47,210 nucleotides of DNA from NCBI GenBank assembly GCA_022695795.1, contig MU404234.1, positions 1 to 47,210 of the forward strand. Direction: 5' to 3'. Each line of letters starts with the position of its first letter. The first letter of the stretch is position 1. Below, piece by piece: positions 1 through 11,200 of this stretch. This stretch comes from Biscogniauxia marginata (Eukaryota; Ascomycota; Sordariomycetes; Xylariales; Xylariaceae). The notes under the pieces are model-generated. The model worked only from the letters and a program-made list of their open reading frames with translations, did no database searches and had not been told where the DNA came from. The position numbers and the translations under genes are program-made.

Positions 1-300
1 CGTCAGAGAGGTTTCAAGGTACTCTCACTATAGTATCAAAGAGTGACTGTAGTCTTAGATTGATAGCTAAGGAACTAGAATGAATGACTAGAAACGAGAG
101 AAATCCCATCCTTCTTATAGTTGTCCAGATCCATCATTCAATGTGAGCTCTGTCCTGCTCCCAGAGCACAACGGAGCGCCGTTCTATCATCACGTGATGA
201 TAGAGAAGAAGGAAGAACCCAAATCCGGACGCGCAAGGGCGAAAGGTAAGTAGATCCAGTTGGATCGTAACAGTCTCGCGTCGTGGTCGCGTAATAAGAT

Positions 301-1110
301 ATTTATTATTTTAATAATATAATAAAAATAAAAAGGAAATAATTATATTTTTTTTATAAAATATAAACTTTCGGAAATTTAATATAATAATTAATTACGT
401 AAATATATTTTTAAATTATTATTATAATATAATATTAAAAATATTAAAAATATTTAATAATTAATAAAAATTAATATTTAAATAACGTTATTTATAAGTA
501 ATAACATAATTAATTTAAAATTTAAATAATATTTTCGGTTATTAAATTAAATTAATTAATATAAAAAAATAAAAAATAAAAAATAAAAAATAAATATATA
601 GTTATAATTTTACACGTTTTAAAGATAATAATAAACATATTAATTTTTAGTTAAATAATATAAATTACGCTTTAAAAAACTAAATATTTAATATAAAAAA
701 GGTATTTAGTTTTTAAAGTATAAAGCTAAATAAAACGGTTTAAATAATAATAATTATTAATTAATTTTAATGCGACGTAAATAATTTTTAATAATTAAAA
801 ATATAATAATTATAAAATTTCGTTTATAAGCTTGTTTTATTTACTCGTTTATATAGTATATTATAATAAATATATATTTTATATTAAACTTATTTATAAT
901 ATATAATAATTTAAATAATAATATTAATTATATAATTATATAAATAATTTTTAATAATTAAAATTATAAAAATTAACTTATTTATTTATAAATAATATTA
1001 TATTAATATAATATAAAGTGATTTAATAGATTTATAATTTAAATCTTTATTAAAAATATATAATTAATTCTATAAAGTATTATATATTTTTAAAAAAAAG
1101 TCTTATAATT
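301..1110. repeat. A+T block, RIP-like degraded repeat
   Basis: About 800 bp of almost pure A and T with abrupt edges: normal composition at 1-300 and again from about 1120. No reading frame is present. By eye, positions 301-1080 hold about 24 C residues, of which about 11 are followed by G, about 10 by T, 3 by A and none by C. This is the product expected of saturating C-to-T mutation on both strands with CpG the least attacked context, as in repeat-induced point mutation. The original repeat cannot be recognised. Positions 1-300 hold no gene that I can see. Confidence 0.75.
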
Positions 1111-1124
1111 ATCCAATCACAAGT

Positions 1125-1201
1125 GGTCTTGTGGGGTAATGGCAGCCCAACTAGGATATCGTCCGTAAGCGGAGGTGCCGGTTCGATTCCGGCCGAGACT
1201 A
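1125..1201 (+). tRNA. tRNA-like Pol III gene with abnormal anticodon arm
   Basis: A cloverleaf frame is visible. The 7-bp acceptor stem pairs 1125-1131 with 1194-1200 (one end G-U pair). A D-arm region with GGG/CCC contains an A-box-like TGGGGTAATGG. The T-arm GCCGG-TTCGATT-CCGGC (1177-1193) includes a perfect B box. T-runs follow as a terminator. The segment 1150-1176 does not fold into a clean 5-bp anticodon stem with 7-nt loop: CTAGG can pair only if one extra base is ignored, and a TCCG-TAAG-CGGA hairpin competes. I therefore cannot assign an isotype. It could be a tRNA damaged by mutation beside the RIP block, or an intron-bearing or unusual isoacceptor. The ends and arms are seen; activity is inferred. 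Confidence 0.5.
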
Positions 1202-1213
1202 TCCTTCCTATTC

Positions 1214-1227
1214 TTTTCTCTTTTTTT
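1214..1227 (+). terminator. Pol III T-run terminator
   Basis: TTTT at 1214-1217 and a T7 run at 1221-1227, starting 13 nt after the tRNA-like body, match the usual RNA polymerase III stop signal. Confidence 0.55.
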
Positions 1228-2277
1228 CTTAACATTCATATAAAAAGTCACGGACCCACAGGTACACCTAACCAGCCACATCACCTGACAATGGCTGCTG
1301 GCCGCGACTCAACCCATTCCAGCTTCTAAAGCTGTCACGTGTCCACATCCCCCTTAAACCCCCTAGGGCCTGGGCGTTACCTTCCATGCCTTTACACGAC
1401 TTCACATGTGGTCTCCTCGTTCCCTCACTCCTTTTCTGTCCCTATTATTACATTATTTCACTCTCACCTTTTCAATTCTTAAGGCGAAACCGAAAATATA
1501 GTAGTACATGCTGCGAAGTAAGCTAGTAAGGTATGTCAATATCTCGTTGTATAAAGTAGTGGATGGCTTTCACGAGATGCGCCATCCCCTCGAGGAAATA
1601 AAGCAGCGCTAAATGGCCGCTGCTTTAACCTCGTATACCCCCCTCAGCCCTATCGAGGACGTTGCATGTGGCAGTTCCGATCTCGTCCAACTTCTCTTGG
1701 TCATTGCCTGTTCTATTGGACTGGCCAGCGATAATTCTATTCCCGGCGTATAATGCAGTGCCTCACGAACGGGCGGAGAGCTTCGGTTTACTCATTTGGC
1801 TGTTTTGCCGGCATATAATACACAGGCTGCTACCAGCATATGCCGAATTTATGTAATTTTTTCCACATACTAAAAACTTGAGTGTTCTTCAATCTCACAA
1901 AGCTTCCGAATGTAAATTCCGTGTGCTATGTCCCTCAGTCACCATTCGGCACTCTCTTCTGTATTTATGTGGTGTGTTTATGTGGCACTTTGACAACAAC
2001 AGTGCCCTTGGTGTCAGTGGGAATTTCGAAGGTTAGATGGGTTTCAGACGATGTGATATTGGCCTTCCGGCGCTAAGTTTAACATGTGGTACCGCAAAAT
2101 AGCAGCAATGACGAGGAACTTTTCGGTGTTTTTTTCGGCATACATCCCACGTACAAGCCTACATCTTCGTGGTAGGTATTCGTCATCGCAGAGTGGTTTT
2201 AAACTGCCGTCATTGTAACTAGCAAACAGTTCTTTCTGTCCACGTGTATGGTCCAGAGTCTCTTAACTCTCAGCTAG
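1228..2277. other. No intact gene; possible 5' relic of the next gene
   Basis: Normal base composition with only short frames. The frame open at about 1882-2076 (+), and splice-like signals at about 2172 (GTAGGT) and 2262-2277 (TTAACTCTCAG, then CTAG), could be remnants of upstream exons of the chitinase-like gene. Stops interrupt every frame and I could not align this part to a known domain. Confidence 0.4.
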
Positions 2278-4390
2278 TCCTTAGCAGTAGTACCTATAGT
2301 TTCTGGAAATATCCTTTTCAATTTGCCGCCTTGGCCTCGCGTAGACTTCAAGTTTCCTCAGCTTCGCCTTCCCGACTTCACATTACCTTGTATCAAGAGC
2401 CTTTTCGTTGATACCTACCAATCTCCGCCTGTCCCCATTGATAACCATGGTACCTCTGGGCCCGACCCCCCGCCGCCGCCAGAGGATACCCAAGCGCCCA
2501 CACAGACCGAGGAGGAGCGGTCGTCTTCAACTTCTTCGTGTTCGGCCATCAGGACAGTCAGCGACTGTCAGGTGCTGTGTAGTGTATCCTCGATTTCTAA
2601 TAGTCAAACATTCACTGATTGTTTCAAAACGGGATGCCTTACTGTAACTTCTTGCAGTGCTACTGATACCACGACTACCACTTTTATATCCGGCTGCGCA
2701 TTGGCTACCCCCCAACCGCCTTCTCTCATGGACACTACAAGGAGCCTCTGGGAGAAGGTGTCCCCAGATTGCCGTGTCGATTGCCCTGATATGGATGAGT
2801 GGGACCAAGAACTCGGAGAAACAGACCTTGGAGACCCCGGTGAATGGTCAGATGACGAAGAAAAAGCGGACTTTCCTCAATATCTGGTCAACTGGCTCGG
2901 CATCAAGGCAGCAAATCTACCAAGGATGAAAGCGCCACCAGTGAATACTCTTGGTATGTCTAGCCCGACTAGTGGCTTCTGCGTCATAACGGATTCCATG
3001 AAGGTGCCAGGAACAGCCGTAGCTGTCACGACTCCAAGTTATGTGGGTGGCCAGGCGATGCTTGCATACGAGAACAGTGGCTCTGTGACCGGCAGCTTAG
3101 ATGTGTTTTCGCGATGGTTAAAGACAACCGAGGATGGCAACTGCTACTTTTCCCTTACTTATGTTGCTGCCACGCAAGTCCTATCAGATCTCGCAAGCGC
3201 CACAGCTACACTTACCGGAAGTAAGGGTATGCCGCGGGGCAATACACCCCCAATGGACCACATTTACGAGAACAATTTGATACACAGGTTCGCTGGCTCA
3301 TTCATCGACGCCAATGCCCCCTTTATTCTGTCTACACCAGGACCAGTGGATAAACTCAATTGCGAGGATTTCCTGTATCTGATGTATGGGGGCAGCGCAG
3401 GAAAGCGTACTCGTAACTACCTAACACGTATAGCCGATTCCTTAATAGGCTGGAACAACCTGCAAGATATGTGTGGGATGTATGCACATGCGAATACCTG
3501 GGTGAAAGTAAGCTACTCCCACCTCTACCAATTTGTATACCATGATAACACGTCCCAGTCCTTAGTCATGACCGTACCTCGTTTGCAAAACGATTTGGAC
3601 CGGATCTTAGGCAGTGATCGGATGGGTGCCTCAGTTGATCCCTGGGATGATCAACCTGGGCGGACAGGATTGAAAAACAAACTGCGGATGAAACTCAAGT
3701 ACTGGAAGCAAATAGATCATGGGATACGATTAATGAACTTTATGGAGATTCTTCTAGCAACACAGCGAACAAATATAAGGATCTACAACGCGTGGTTCGT
3801 AACCTCTACTTTTCTAATCCAAATACGGCTGCTAACTTATAGCTACTTCCTAGGCCTCAAAACGACCAAGACTTAGCCTGCGAGCAAGCTTACTTGGACA
3901 ACAAATGGTCATTCGCTCCAAAGTATAAAGCTTTTATAGAGTCACATTTCAATTTTCTTACCGATGCGAATCTTTTGTCTCAAAAGATGAGGTTACTTGC
4001 CGTCAGTGTCTACCATGATTCGGTGGCCGCTGTTGATATGAAGAATATCGGGAGATCGAAACGCTATACAACGGGCTACGTGGGAAAGCCGATCCGTTCA
4101 ATACTCCCCCTAATTATTGGCGATGGAAGATCGAATGGAACTGGCCAGCCGGCGAGTTTTGGGACGAGGCCCCAGTATGCACTCTAACTCCTCCGATAAT
4201 CTCCACTGCTTCCCCAGGAACAACTCCAGCACTATCACCTGGCGGAGCAGTTTCAAGTTTAACTGTGTTAGCTACGTCGTCAACATCAACCACGAATACA
4301 GAATTTAGTACGATTATGAGATCCCTAACGACTCTAGTTTCTCAACCGCAACTGCGATCTAGCACTTCGGGTTTCACGATAGCTTCTTCC

Positions 4391-4651
4391 TGCCTCGAAG
4401 ACTCTCAGTGCACTTCTGTCTGCCAAAAAGGCGAGATCAACCATTGTTCCGTATATGGATTTGGAGATCACGCCTCAGGCACCTGTATTTGTACCCCGTC
4501 TTCGACTCCATATTCGACTCCGTTAACAACATTATTAACAATGTCTACGTCATCTTGCCAGCAAGATTCGCAGTGTCATCTAAATTGCCCTTCAGGAGAA
4601 GTTAACCGTTGTTCCGCTACTGGATTTGGGGATTACGCCTTTAGCGCTTGC
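4391..4651 (+). repeat. Two tandem Cys-rich protein repeats
   Basis: Two copies of a roughly 33-residue unit (4391-4489 and 4553-4651) inside the chitinase-like pseudogene. Both share the pattern C-x5-C-x3-C-x7-C-x11-C-x-C and the core YGFGD/TGFGD. This resembles the small disulfide-knot repeats that decorate the stalks of secreted fungal wall proteins. They are joined by a Ser/Thr-rich linker. Confidence 0.7.
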
Positions 4652-4713
4652 GTGTGCCAACCATCGTCTAGTTCGCCTCTAAAATCAGATTCAAGTGCTT
4701 CTAAGCCACTACA

Positions 4714-4776
4714 GTCACCGTCACCCTCACCCCTACCCTCACCCTCACCGTCACCCTCACCCCCACCCTCACCTCC
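4714..4776 (+). repeat. (TCACCC)n minisatellite encoding Ser-Pro
   Basis: A hexamer-based tandem repeat with variants TCACCG, TCACCC and CTACCC, encoding an SPSPSP/SPPPSP linker between the Cys-rich repeats and the final domain of the chitinase-like pseudogene. Such tracts are slippage-prone and serve as extended, often O-mannosylated stalks. Confidence 0.8.
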
Positions 4777-5249
4777 ACGACCTGAAGCCGGCTGCATCAT
4801 AGAGGACGTGGTTGTGGCTTACCACTTCTTGGTGTACGGCATCAAAGGCTGGGCTTACGATGGAGGCAACAAGCTTAAAAGCGAGGAGGAAGGATGCGGC
4901 GCACTCACTGGCTGGAAATGGAGTAGCAAGGACTTAGGTGGTGAGGCTTCTTTCCTCCTCCCTATACTGATAAAGTCCGGCTGCGTTGAAGATGCTATCG
5001 TTAGCGCAGGTGGGCCTAGGATTAGCTGCGTTTTATGAACGATGGCCGCCTTTTGAGGTACGAACGGAGTGAGATGGGTGGTTATTATGCCTTTGGGTAG
5101 GACGGGATAGGGTTTATTAAGGGGGGTGGTCTGTAGGAGGACTTGTCACGCGAGATGTATGGGACGAAAGAGTAGTTTATTGGTGGTTGATGTGAATATA
5201 CGCTAAGGCCTGGGAAATAGGGGGAGGGAAAAAAAAAAATAGGTTAGTA

Positions 5250-7053
5250 GGGGGTCCCGATTAGGCAATGAACGATTGGCTCTCGTTCGTCGGGATTCGT
5301 GAGTCTGATTAGCAGGAGATAGAGGATTACTTGGTTCTCGTTTGTCGCGATAAAGGAATAATTGGCTCTTGTGAACCGTACGCAAGCCATTCGCGATGCC
5401 GGAAAGGACGGCGAGATTGGTTGCTGCCCCGGGCGTGTTGGCGGTGCCGTTGGGCCCGGCGCACCGGCGGTCGAGGAAAGCCCCCGCGGCCGGGGCCCCA
5501 CAGCGCGCGCAGGGAGCCCCTGGCTACGGCAGCGACTCGGGCATGCCAGCGCGCGGCGTGGGGGCCCAGGAGAGGAAGATAGCGACCTCGGCGGCGCGGT
5601 GTGGAGCTCGCACGTATAGTGCGCTATAGTAAGCCAGCCGCAGAGCCGTCGCGAAGTACGAATGCGTAATCGCCGTATCTGTCCGGGCGCACGAGAAGGG
5701 AGGTGGCGCAGTCGGTGTGAGACGGGTAATACGTATCTAGCACCTTCACGAGAGCCGGGTGGTACGATTCGATGTAGGAAGGATTCCCCGTGTAGAGGAC
5801 GTGGTCCCAGCTATAGACTACCTACTATAGGGGGTAGTCGAACAAGGGGAAGAGTGTAGCGACGGCTATGATACCAGCAGCTAAGAACGTCTTCCACTTG
5901 TCACTATTAGTCAAACTACCTAACTTACATGCCCGCTGGTGGAATCCAACTGTCGCCTCTCTGATGTCGCGCCAGATCTTCTACGACGTTCCAAGTTGCT
6001 TTGTGTATGTCGTGCGCGAGGTACCTTGTCGAAGCCGCGACGGCCAGATCGCCCATGTACGGATCCCGATCCCTCTTGGCCCCGTCGTGGATAACCCATT
6101 TTAACAACAATATCTCACTAGCAGCCCCGCGAGCATCGGTATCATTATCCCGAAACACGTCGGTGCATATTTCCGGGGTATACGCACCGTCGTACCACCA
6201 CCTAGTCAGCTCACTATATGAACACTCAAACCAGCCTGTGTACGCCTTCGGAGTCTCGAGAAAGCCGGACCACTGCAGGCTGACTGAGTCGATGCCTACA
6301 TGACCGCAGGGAAATGCGTAAGGCGCTTCTTTCGCGAGAGCGTCCAACTAGACCCTTAGATAGCGAAAGCTATGCATGCCATCGGGGCAGAATCCCGAAT
6401 CCATAACCCCGCTGGTCAATCTATGTGTACGGATCATTCTTGACTACAATCTTATGGGGTATGTTTCAAATGCAGATAACCGGAGTAAGGCATAGAAGTC
6501 AGCACTAGAAACTGTTTGTTAAACTTACCTGATCCGCTCTAGAGGGCACGATTCGAGGTAAGATCCTATAAAGTTAGCAAACCTATACTGTTTCTCCGGG
6601 TATAACATAGTGTACAAGCTTACACACGAGCTTCTCCAAGCGGTATCAGACCGCGTAAAGTTGCCTCTATTACCAAGGTGCTGGAGAGTCTCTGAGAAGT
6701 ATAACTTGAAACCGGGAGAGCCCGTAGAGTGGTAAAACCCACGAATTAGATTGACAGCAGCCCCGCCGTGTTCTGCCCAAAGTCGAGAACGAGGGAGATG
6801 TTCTGCGCTGCATTTGCTTCTCTTCGTAAGACCGTGGTGCCACAACCCCCGATGAGTCCTTGTGGGGGTTCAGCACATCGCCCAGCATATACTCCGTGAG
6901 GACAGCCTTCGGCGTTACGACGTTACTCGCGGTTGCGCACACATCTTTGTGCCAGGCCGTGTCGTCAGTCTGGGCAAGCACAAACTGCAGCCTCGACGCG
7001 AATACGTACGCAGAAGCAGCCCATATCGCGGGGGTGAGCCAGCGAGTGAGCAT
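5250..7053 (-). pseudogene. GH78 alpha-L-rhamnosidase-like pseudogene
   Basis: Read on the minus strand, the start at 7053 encodes a signal-peptide-like N-terminus ending FVLAQ. Pieces of one protein then follow in different frames: LVLDFGQNTAGLLSI (about 6750-6815), FSETLQHLGNRGNFTRSD (about 6640-6710), GFCPDGMHSFRYLRV (about 6355-6400), a long frame to 5925 with CTDVF, DTDARGAAS and HDGAKRDRDPY, then FDYP, DHVLYTGNPSYIESY and GYGDYAF-like pieces to about 5600. These follow the order of secreted fungal six-hairpin alpha-L-rhamnosidases, which remove rhamnose from pectin and glycosides. Introns persist (5881-5928; donor at 6528). It is dead: TAA at 6746-6748, TAG at 6348-6350, two adjacent TAGs at 5822-5827 where the family has two Trp, and at least three frameshifts. 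Trp-to-TAG and Gln-to-TAA changes fit RIP-type C-to-T mutation. The end near 5250 is approximate. Confidence 0.75.
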
Positions 7054-8254
7054 GATCGCCCGGGCTCCAAGGCCAGGAACTAGGCAGTTACGACACAGCA
7101 ATGACGGGCGATAGTGTTACAAAGTAACAAACAATCACCGCGATCATGTCGCCCTAGGTAGGGTACGCGCGAGGTAACATGAGCCAGGCAAACTTAATCT
7201 GTGCTACACGCCTGTAGAACAACGATAGATTACCTAGGTCGCACTTCTGCACGCAGTCGACCTAGACATTCTACATAACCTAGGGTCTTGGATCTAGGGA
7301 AAGAGGAGAAGATGACGAGAGGGTAATCACAAGTCCAGATAAGAAGGCCTGAGGTGAAGGAGGTGATAGGTTGATACTCGTATCCAGTAGATTTGCAGCG
7401 TGGTCACGACAGCGTAGTAACAAACAGCTGCACGACCACAACGGCGACGATCGGTCTTGTCCCACAGCTTATGTGCTCCCGTCCTCGGCATGCTGCCCAT
7501 CTTAAGCATAGACTTGACACAGGCCCGTACTAGATGTTGTAGTTGACGCTTCTCCGCATATTCCCCGCCACACCCACGTCGAGATCGGGAGAGCGGGGAA
7601 GTTTGTTTGTCCTCGGTGCTGGAGTTTCCCAGCTTCCCCCAAACATGAAGGAACACCTCGACGGCCGAGACATAGAGGACTTGGTGGCGTATTGCCGATA
7701 CGGGACACGCGTTCGGGAAAGCGTGTCGGGCACACCGAGGTCTGTAGCCGAGACAGTGGATTTTAGGTTGAGTGGGAGCCGGGGTAAAAGTCCCTGAGAT
7801 GCAGTCAGCCGCGTGAGTTGCATATGTATGCGACCCCAAGATCTTACCTTGACTTCACAGCATGCAAGCTTCTCTGAAAGGGGGATTCAAGGGAGAACTG
7901 AGCGCTTGGCTCTCCTCCTTGCGCGACGACAGCTTGAATGATCCAAAGCTTGTAGTTCTAGTTTCACACATCTTCAATTATCCAAGTATAGTGCAGTGAT
8001 CAAAAATTGCTATTGCTCTCGGTGCCATAGCTAACTAAATGCTCCTCTAATCAAGGTTTTACTGTTCCAGAATCGCGGTCCAAGGAGCTCTATGAATTTT
8101 TCCCATCCTGTACGCCATAAAAAAAGTATAAAGTCCATGCTAGAGTTTTCTTCTCCGTGTCCAGTAATAATAATAATGATGATGATGCCGCCCAGCATCC
8201 ACCCGCCTCTAGATTATTACCATTTTCCTCAAATGGTTTATTGATAAGCTCAGC
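7054..8254. other. Intergenic, no gene seen
   Basis: Lies between the rhamnosidase pseudogene start and the 3' end of the glutamate dehydrogenase gene. Several overlapping frames occur at 7280-7840 on both strands, but none has a coherent protein, start context or splice pattern. A short (TAA)n/(TGA)n tract lies at about 8164-8187. Confidence 0.5.
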
Positions 8255-11200
8255 TTATTGAATCTGCGCCATCCGCTTCGACATGCTATAAAGAATGTTA
8301 GCCAGTTTCCAAGTTTTGAACTGCAAATCAGTGTCACTTACAAGTCATAGAAGGCGAACTGGCTTGGGCTACTACCAAACTCGTACACGAAACGAGAGGC
8401 GAGATAACTTCCGAAGATCGCGCGGAGGTATGTATCTGGCACGCGGCTGATGATTGTCTCTAGTCCGATTTTGTCCAAGAGTAACTTGGGCAGAGCATCT
8501 GCAAGGACCGACAATCGGGTCTTCTCGTCTTTCCACAGATCGGACTTCTGCAGCTCCTCATCTAGAGTAGTGATGGCGACGGAGAGAGTGTCAGAAAGCA
8601 CAGAGCGGGGCACGCCAGTCTTCTCATGCTCTCTCCAGATCGCCTCGAACTCAAGACGAGCATTCTCGCGGATGGTCTCTTGCACTTGCTTGACATAGGC
8701 CTTGTAGAACTCAGGTGCCTGACCCTTACCGTCATGGCACATGTTCTCTGCAAAGCCCTTGTCATCGAAGCTTAGAGATGCGAGAACTTCAAGGGATGAT
8801 GAAGTCACACCACCCTTGTTTGCAGATGCGTCCTTGAAAAGAACGCAGCCGGCAGCTTCCAGACGCAACTTCGCGTCCTGTGTGATGAACAGATTAGCAC
8901 CTTCAACAATATAGGGAATTATTGCCTTTCCATCCTTAATGAGCCTGCTGACAGTAGCAAGGTCAATCGACTCGGGACGGCCACCACACGGTACGAAGCA
9001 ATCCGTTACGCCAGAGTCCCTCAAATGGAAGAAGTTGCGGAAGGCAGTACCGTTGCCAACAACCTCGCCATTTGGTAGCGTGACATTGGTTTCGTCACAG
9101 AGAACCCGATACCCATCCTTGGACAACTTCGACAAGTCGAACTGGGAAATCATAACACGACTCCTCGCCAGACGGCGCAGCTCGTCCTTGTCAATACCAT
9201 TGGGATCGACAAGCACACCTGAACCGTCCACAATGGACGTGTACTTCTCGTTGCTGAGAAGGATTTCGTTGCTTCCCAGGTCACCATCAGGTCCTCCAGT
9301 CTGCATCTTCCTCACCGAGGAAGGATCCAGGTTCAACTTGCGGTAGATACCCTTGACGTACTCGCGGACAGACAGGGTAGTCATTCCGTATGAGTCGTGT
9401 GGGATACCGCCGAGTTTTGGTGACTTGCCGGTGAAGAATGATTTCCACCATGGCGCCCCTCGAGCTCGGGCATGTTCAGTAGCCCAATCGACGAGATCTG
9501 CGGTGTTCTCGTCCGGTCCCATGAACAGAATCTCCTCCTTACGGTACAGATCCACTATCGGGTTCTTGATGCCAGGTGTCTGAGCAGGGAGAAGAAGATC
9601 AAGGATACTATCGATGTACTTCTCAAATGCCTCTGGTGCTCTATCCTGCTGCTTAGCATCAAGCAGGATCACACCCTTAGAGCCACCTTCGGGGATATCC
9701 TTGTTCTTGCGTTGCTGAGTGCTGGCAAGACCGTAGTTCTCGTCGAACAGGTTCCTAGCGTTAATAGCGTAGGCCTCCTTACTTCGAGACTTCACGATTC
9801 TGATACCACCACGAGCAACATCCTTAAAGCGCAGATGGAAACCGCGCGACTCAGCACTTATAACAAGGAACATCCCATACAACGGCTTGGGGTATTCAAA
9901 GTCAGGGAGGAACGACGGGTCAAGGCGGAAACTTAGAGCGACCTTGGTGGGAGTGAAGTAGTTGGTCTTCAGGATGGCGTTGTTGAAGATCCGGAAGGCC
10001 GTCATGACCATCTCCTCGTGCTCATTAGACACCTCGCGGCCAATCATCTCTTTGAGTCGAGCATCCGACAAGACCTCCACGGCCGGAGTGGGGGCTACCA
10101 GGTGTTTCTCGAAACCAGGGCCGACAGCTAGATGAATACTAGCAAAAGCCGCATATAACGAGCGTACTAGGCCTGGGTGGGATGAGATGATTTCGAGGAT
10201 GTAATCTGGTGTGAACGTCTCAGTTCGTAAGCGACGCTTAAGCTTGGAAAGGATCTCTGCGTGGGCCGAGTTCTTCGGGTCCAGAGCCTGCGAGATAGAG
10301 CTGTATTCCGGACCAAGACGATTCAGGAAGTGCTGGACGAAGACCCAGACAGAGTGGCCATAGATGGCCTCCTGGAGACTCAGGGCACCAGATGTGAACA
10401 TATGGTGAAGTTTGTTCTGGGGGATACAGTAAAGAAGGGAGATCTCCTTGGTGATCTGGTGAATTGACTGCTCAATCGGCATGGGCTTGGAATCCAAGTT
10501 GGTAGCAGGTTTCAGGTAGATGCTCATAACAGTGATACCGTTGGAAAATTGCTCCACGTATTTCCTTGAGCTAGTCACTCCGTAGTAGTGGTAGAGATCA
10601 CTCAACGCGCTGAAGATACCCCTAGCAGTTCGAGAACGGAAAGCCACAACGAGACGCTTCTCCTCGGAGCCTTCGATATCGAAAACTTCGATGACCGGTC
10701 CAGTCCTGTTGACAGCCAGCTTGATGATGTCATCGTAGATTTGCTTGGTATTCTTAGTTGCCTTAGTCAGGAACATTCGATCACTGATCACCTCGAGGCG
10801 AGTCTCATCTGGTCCAGGGTTGGAGTCCACGAATTGGCAATGGTATACAAAGTAGCACCGCAGTGAAGTCTGAGAGGAGGAATTCCCTGATAGTGTTACT
10901 GGAGAGCGGAAGGTCTCTACACGGAAGCGCCTGCTGGGATCAGTGTGATCAAGGTACTTTGCTTCCAATCTGTGTTCGTATCGCGGACCTCCCAGACTAG
11001 ACTTTCCAGGTTCGCTCGTATCGATATAGATGGCATGGTCGGTAGCTTCCATATCTAGACGAATCTCCTCGCGTTTGTCTACGCGAGCGTGAGCGGCAAC
11101 TTTGGCGGCATACATAGATGTGATGTGGGTGGCAATAACATCCACAGTCTCCATCTGGAAGTAGACATCGTCAATCCCCAGCTCGTTGTAGAACCATGCT

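Larger units (their letters stand above)
2278..5038 (+). pseudogene. Class V chitinase / killer-toxin-like protein, truncated and frameshifted tail
   Basis: This matches the C-terminal part of the long secreted fungal proteins annotated as class V (GH18 subgroup C) chitinases or killer-toxin alpha/beta-like proteins. In order it shows: an NLPPWP linker; a Ser/Thr/Cys-rich segment (about 2510-2730); a DHIYE helix-rich domain (about 3250-3795); the WPAGEFWDEAPVC motif (about 4140); two Cys-rich repeats; a Ser-Pro tract; and the conserved final domain with EEEGCGALTGW and GCVEDAIVSAGGP near the stop. An intron is read at 3799-3842 (only 44 nt, branch GCTAAC). The frame then changes once at about 4035-4037, equivalent to one missing base, after which it stays open to the TAA/TGA end at 5038. 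The N-terminal chitin-binding and GH18 domains are absent: the frame opens just after a TAG at 2275 and only non-coding DNA lies upstream. It is therefore almost certainly a pseudogene fragment, unless the shift is a sequencing error. Confidence 0.75.

Noticed and set aside
5331..5629. Three overlapping G+C-rich plus-strand frames
   Set aside because: They are antisense shadows of the rhamnosidase-like pseudogene's 3' part.
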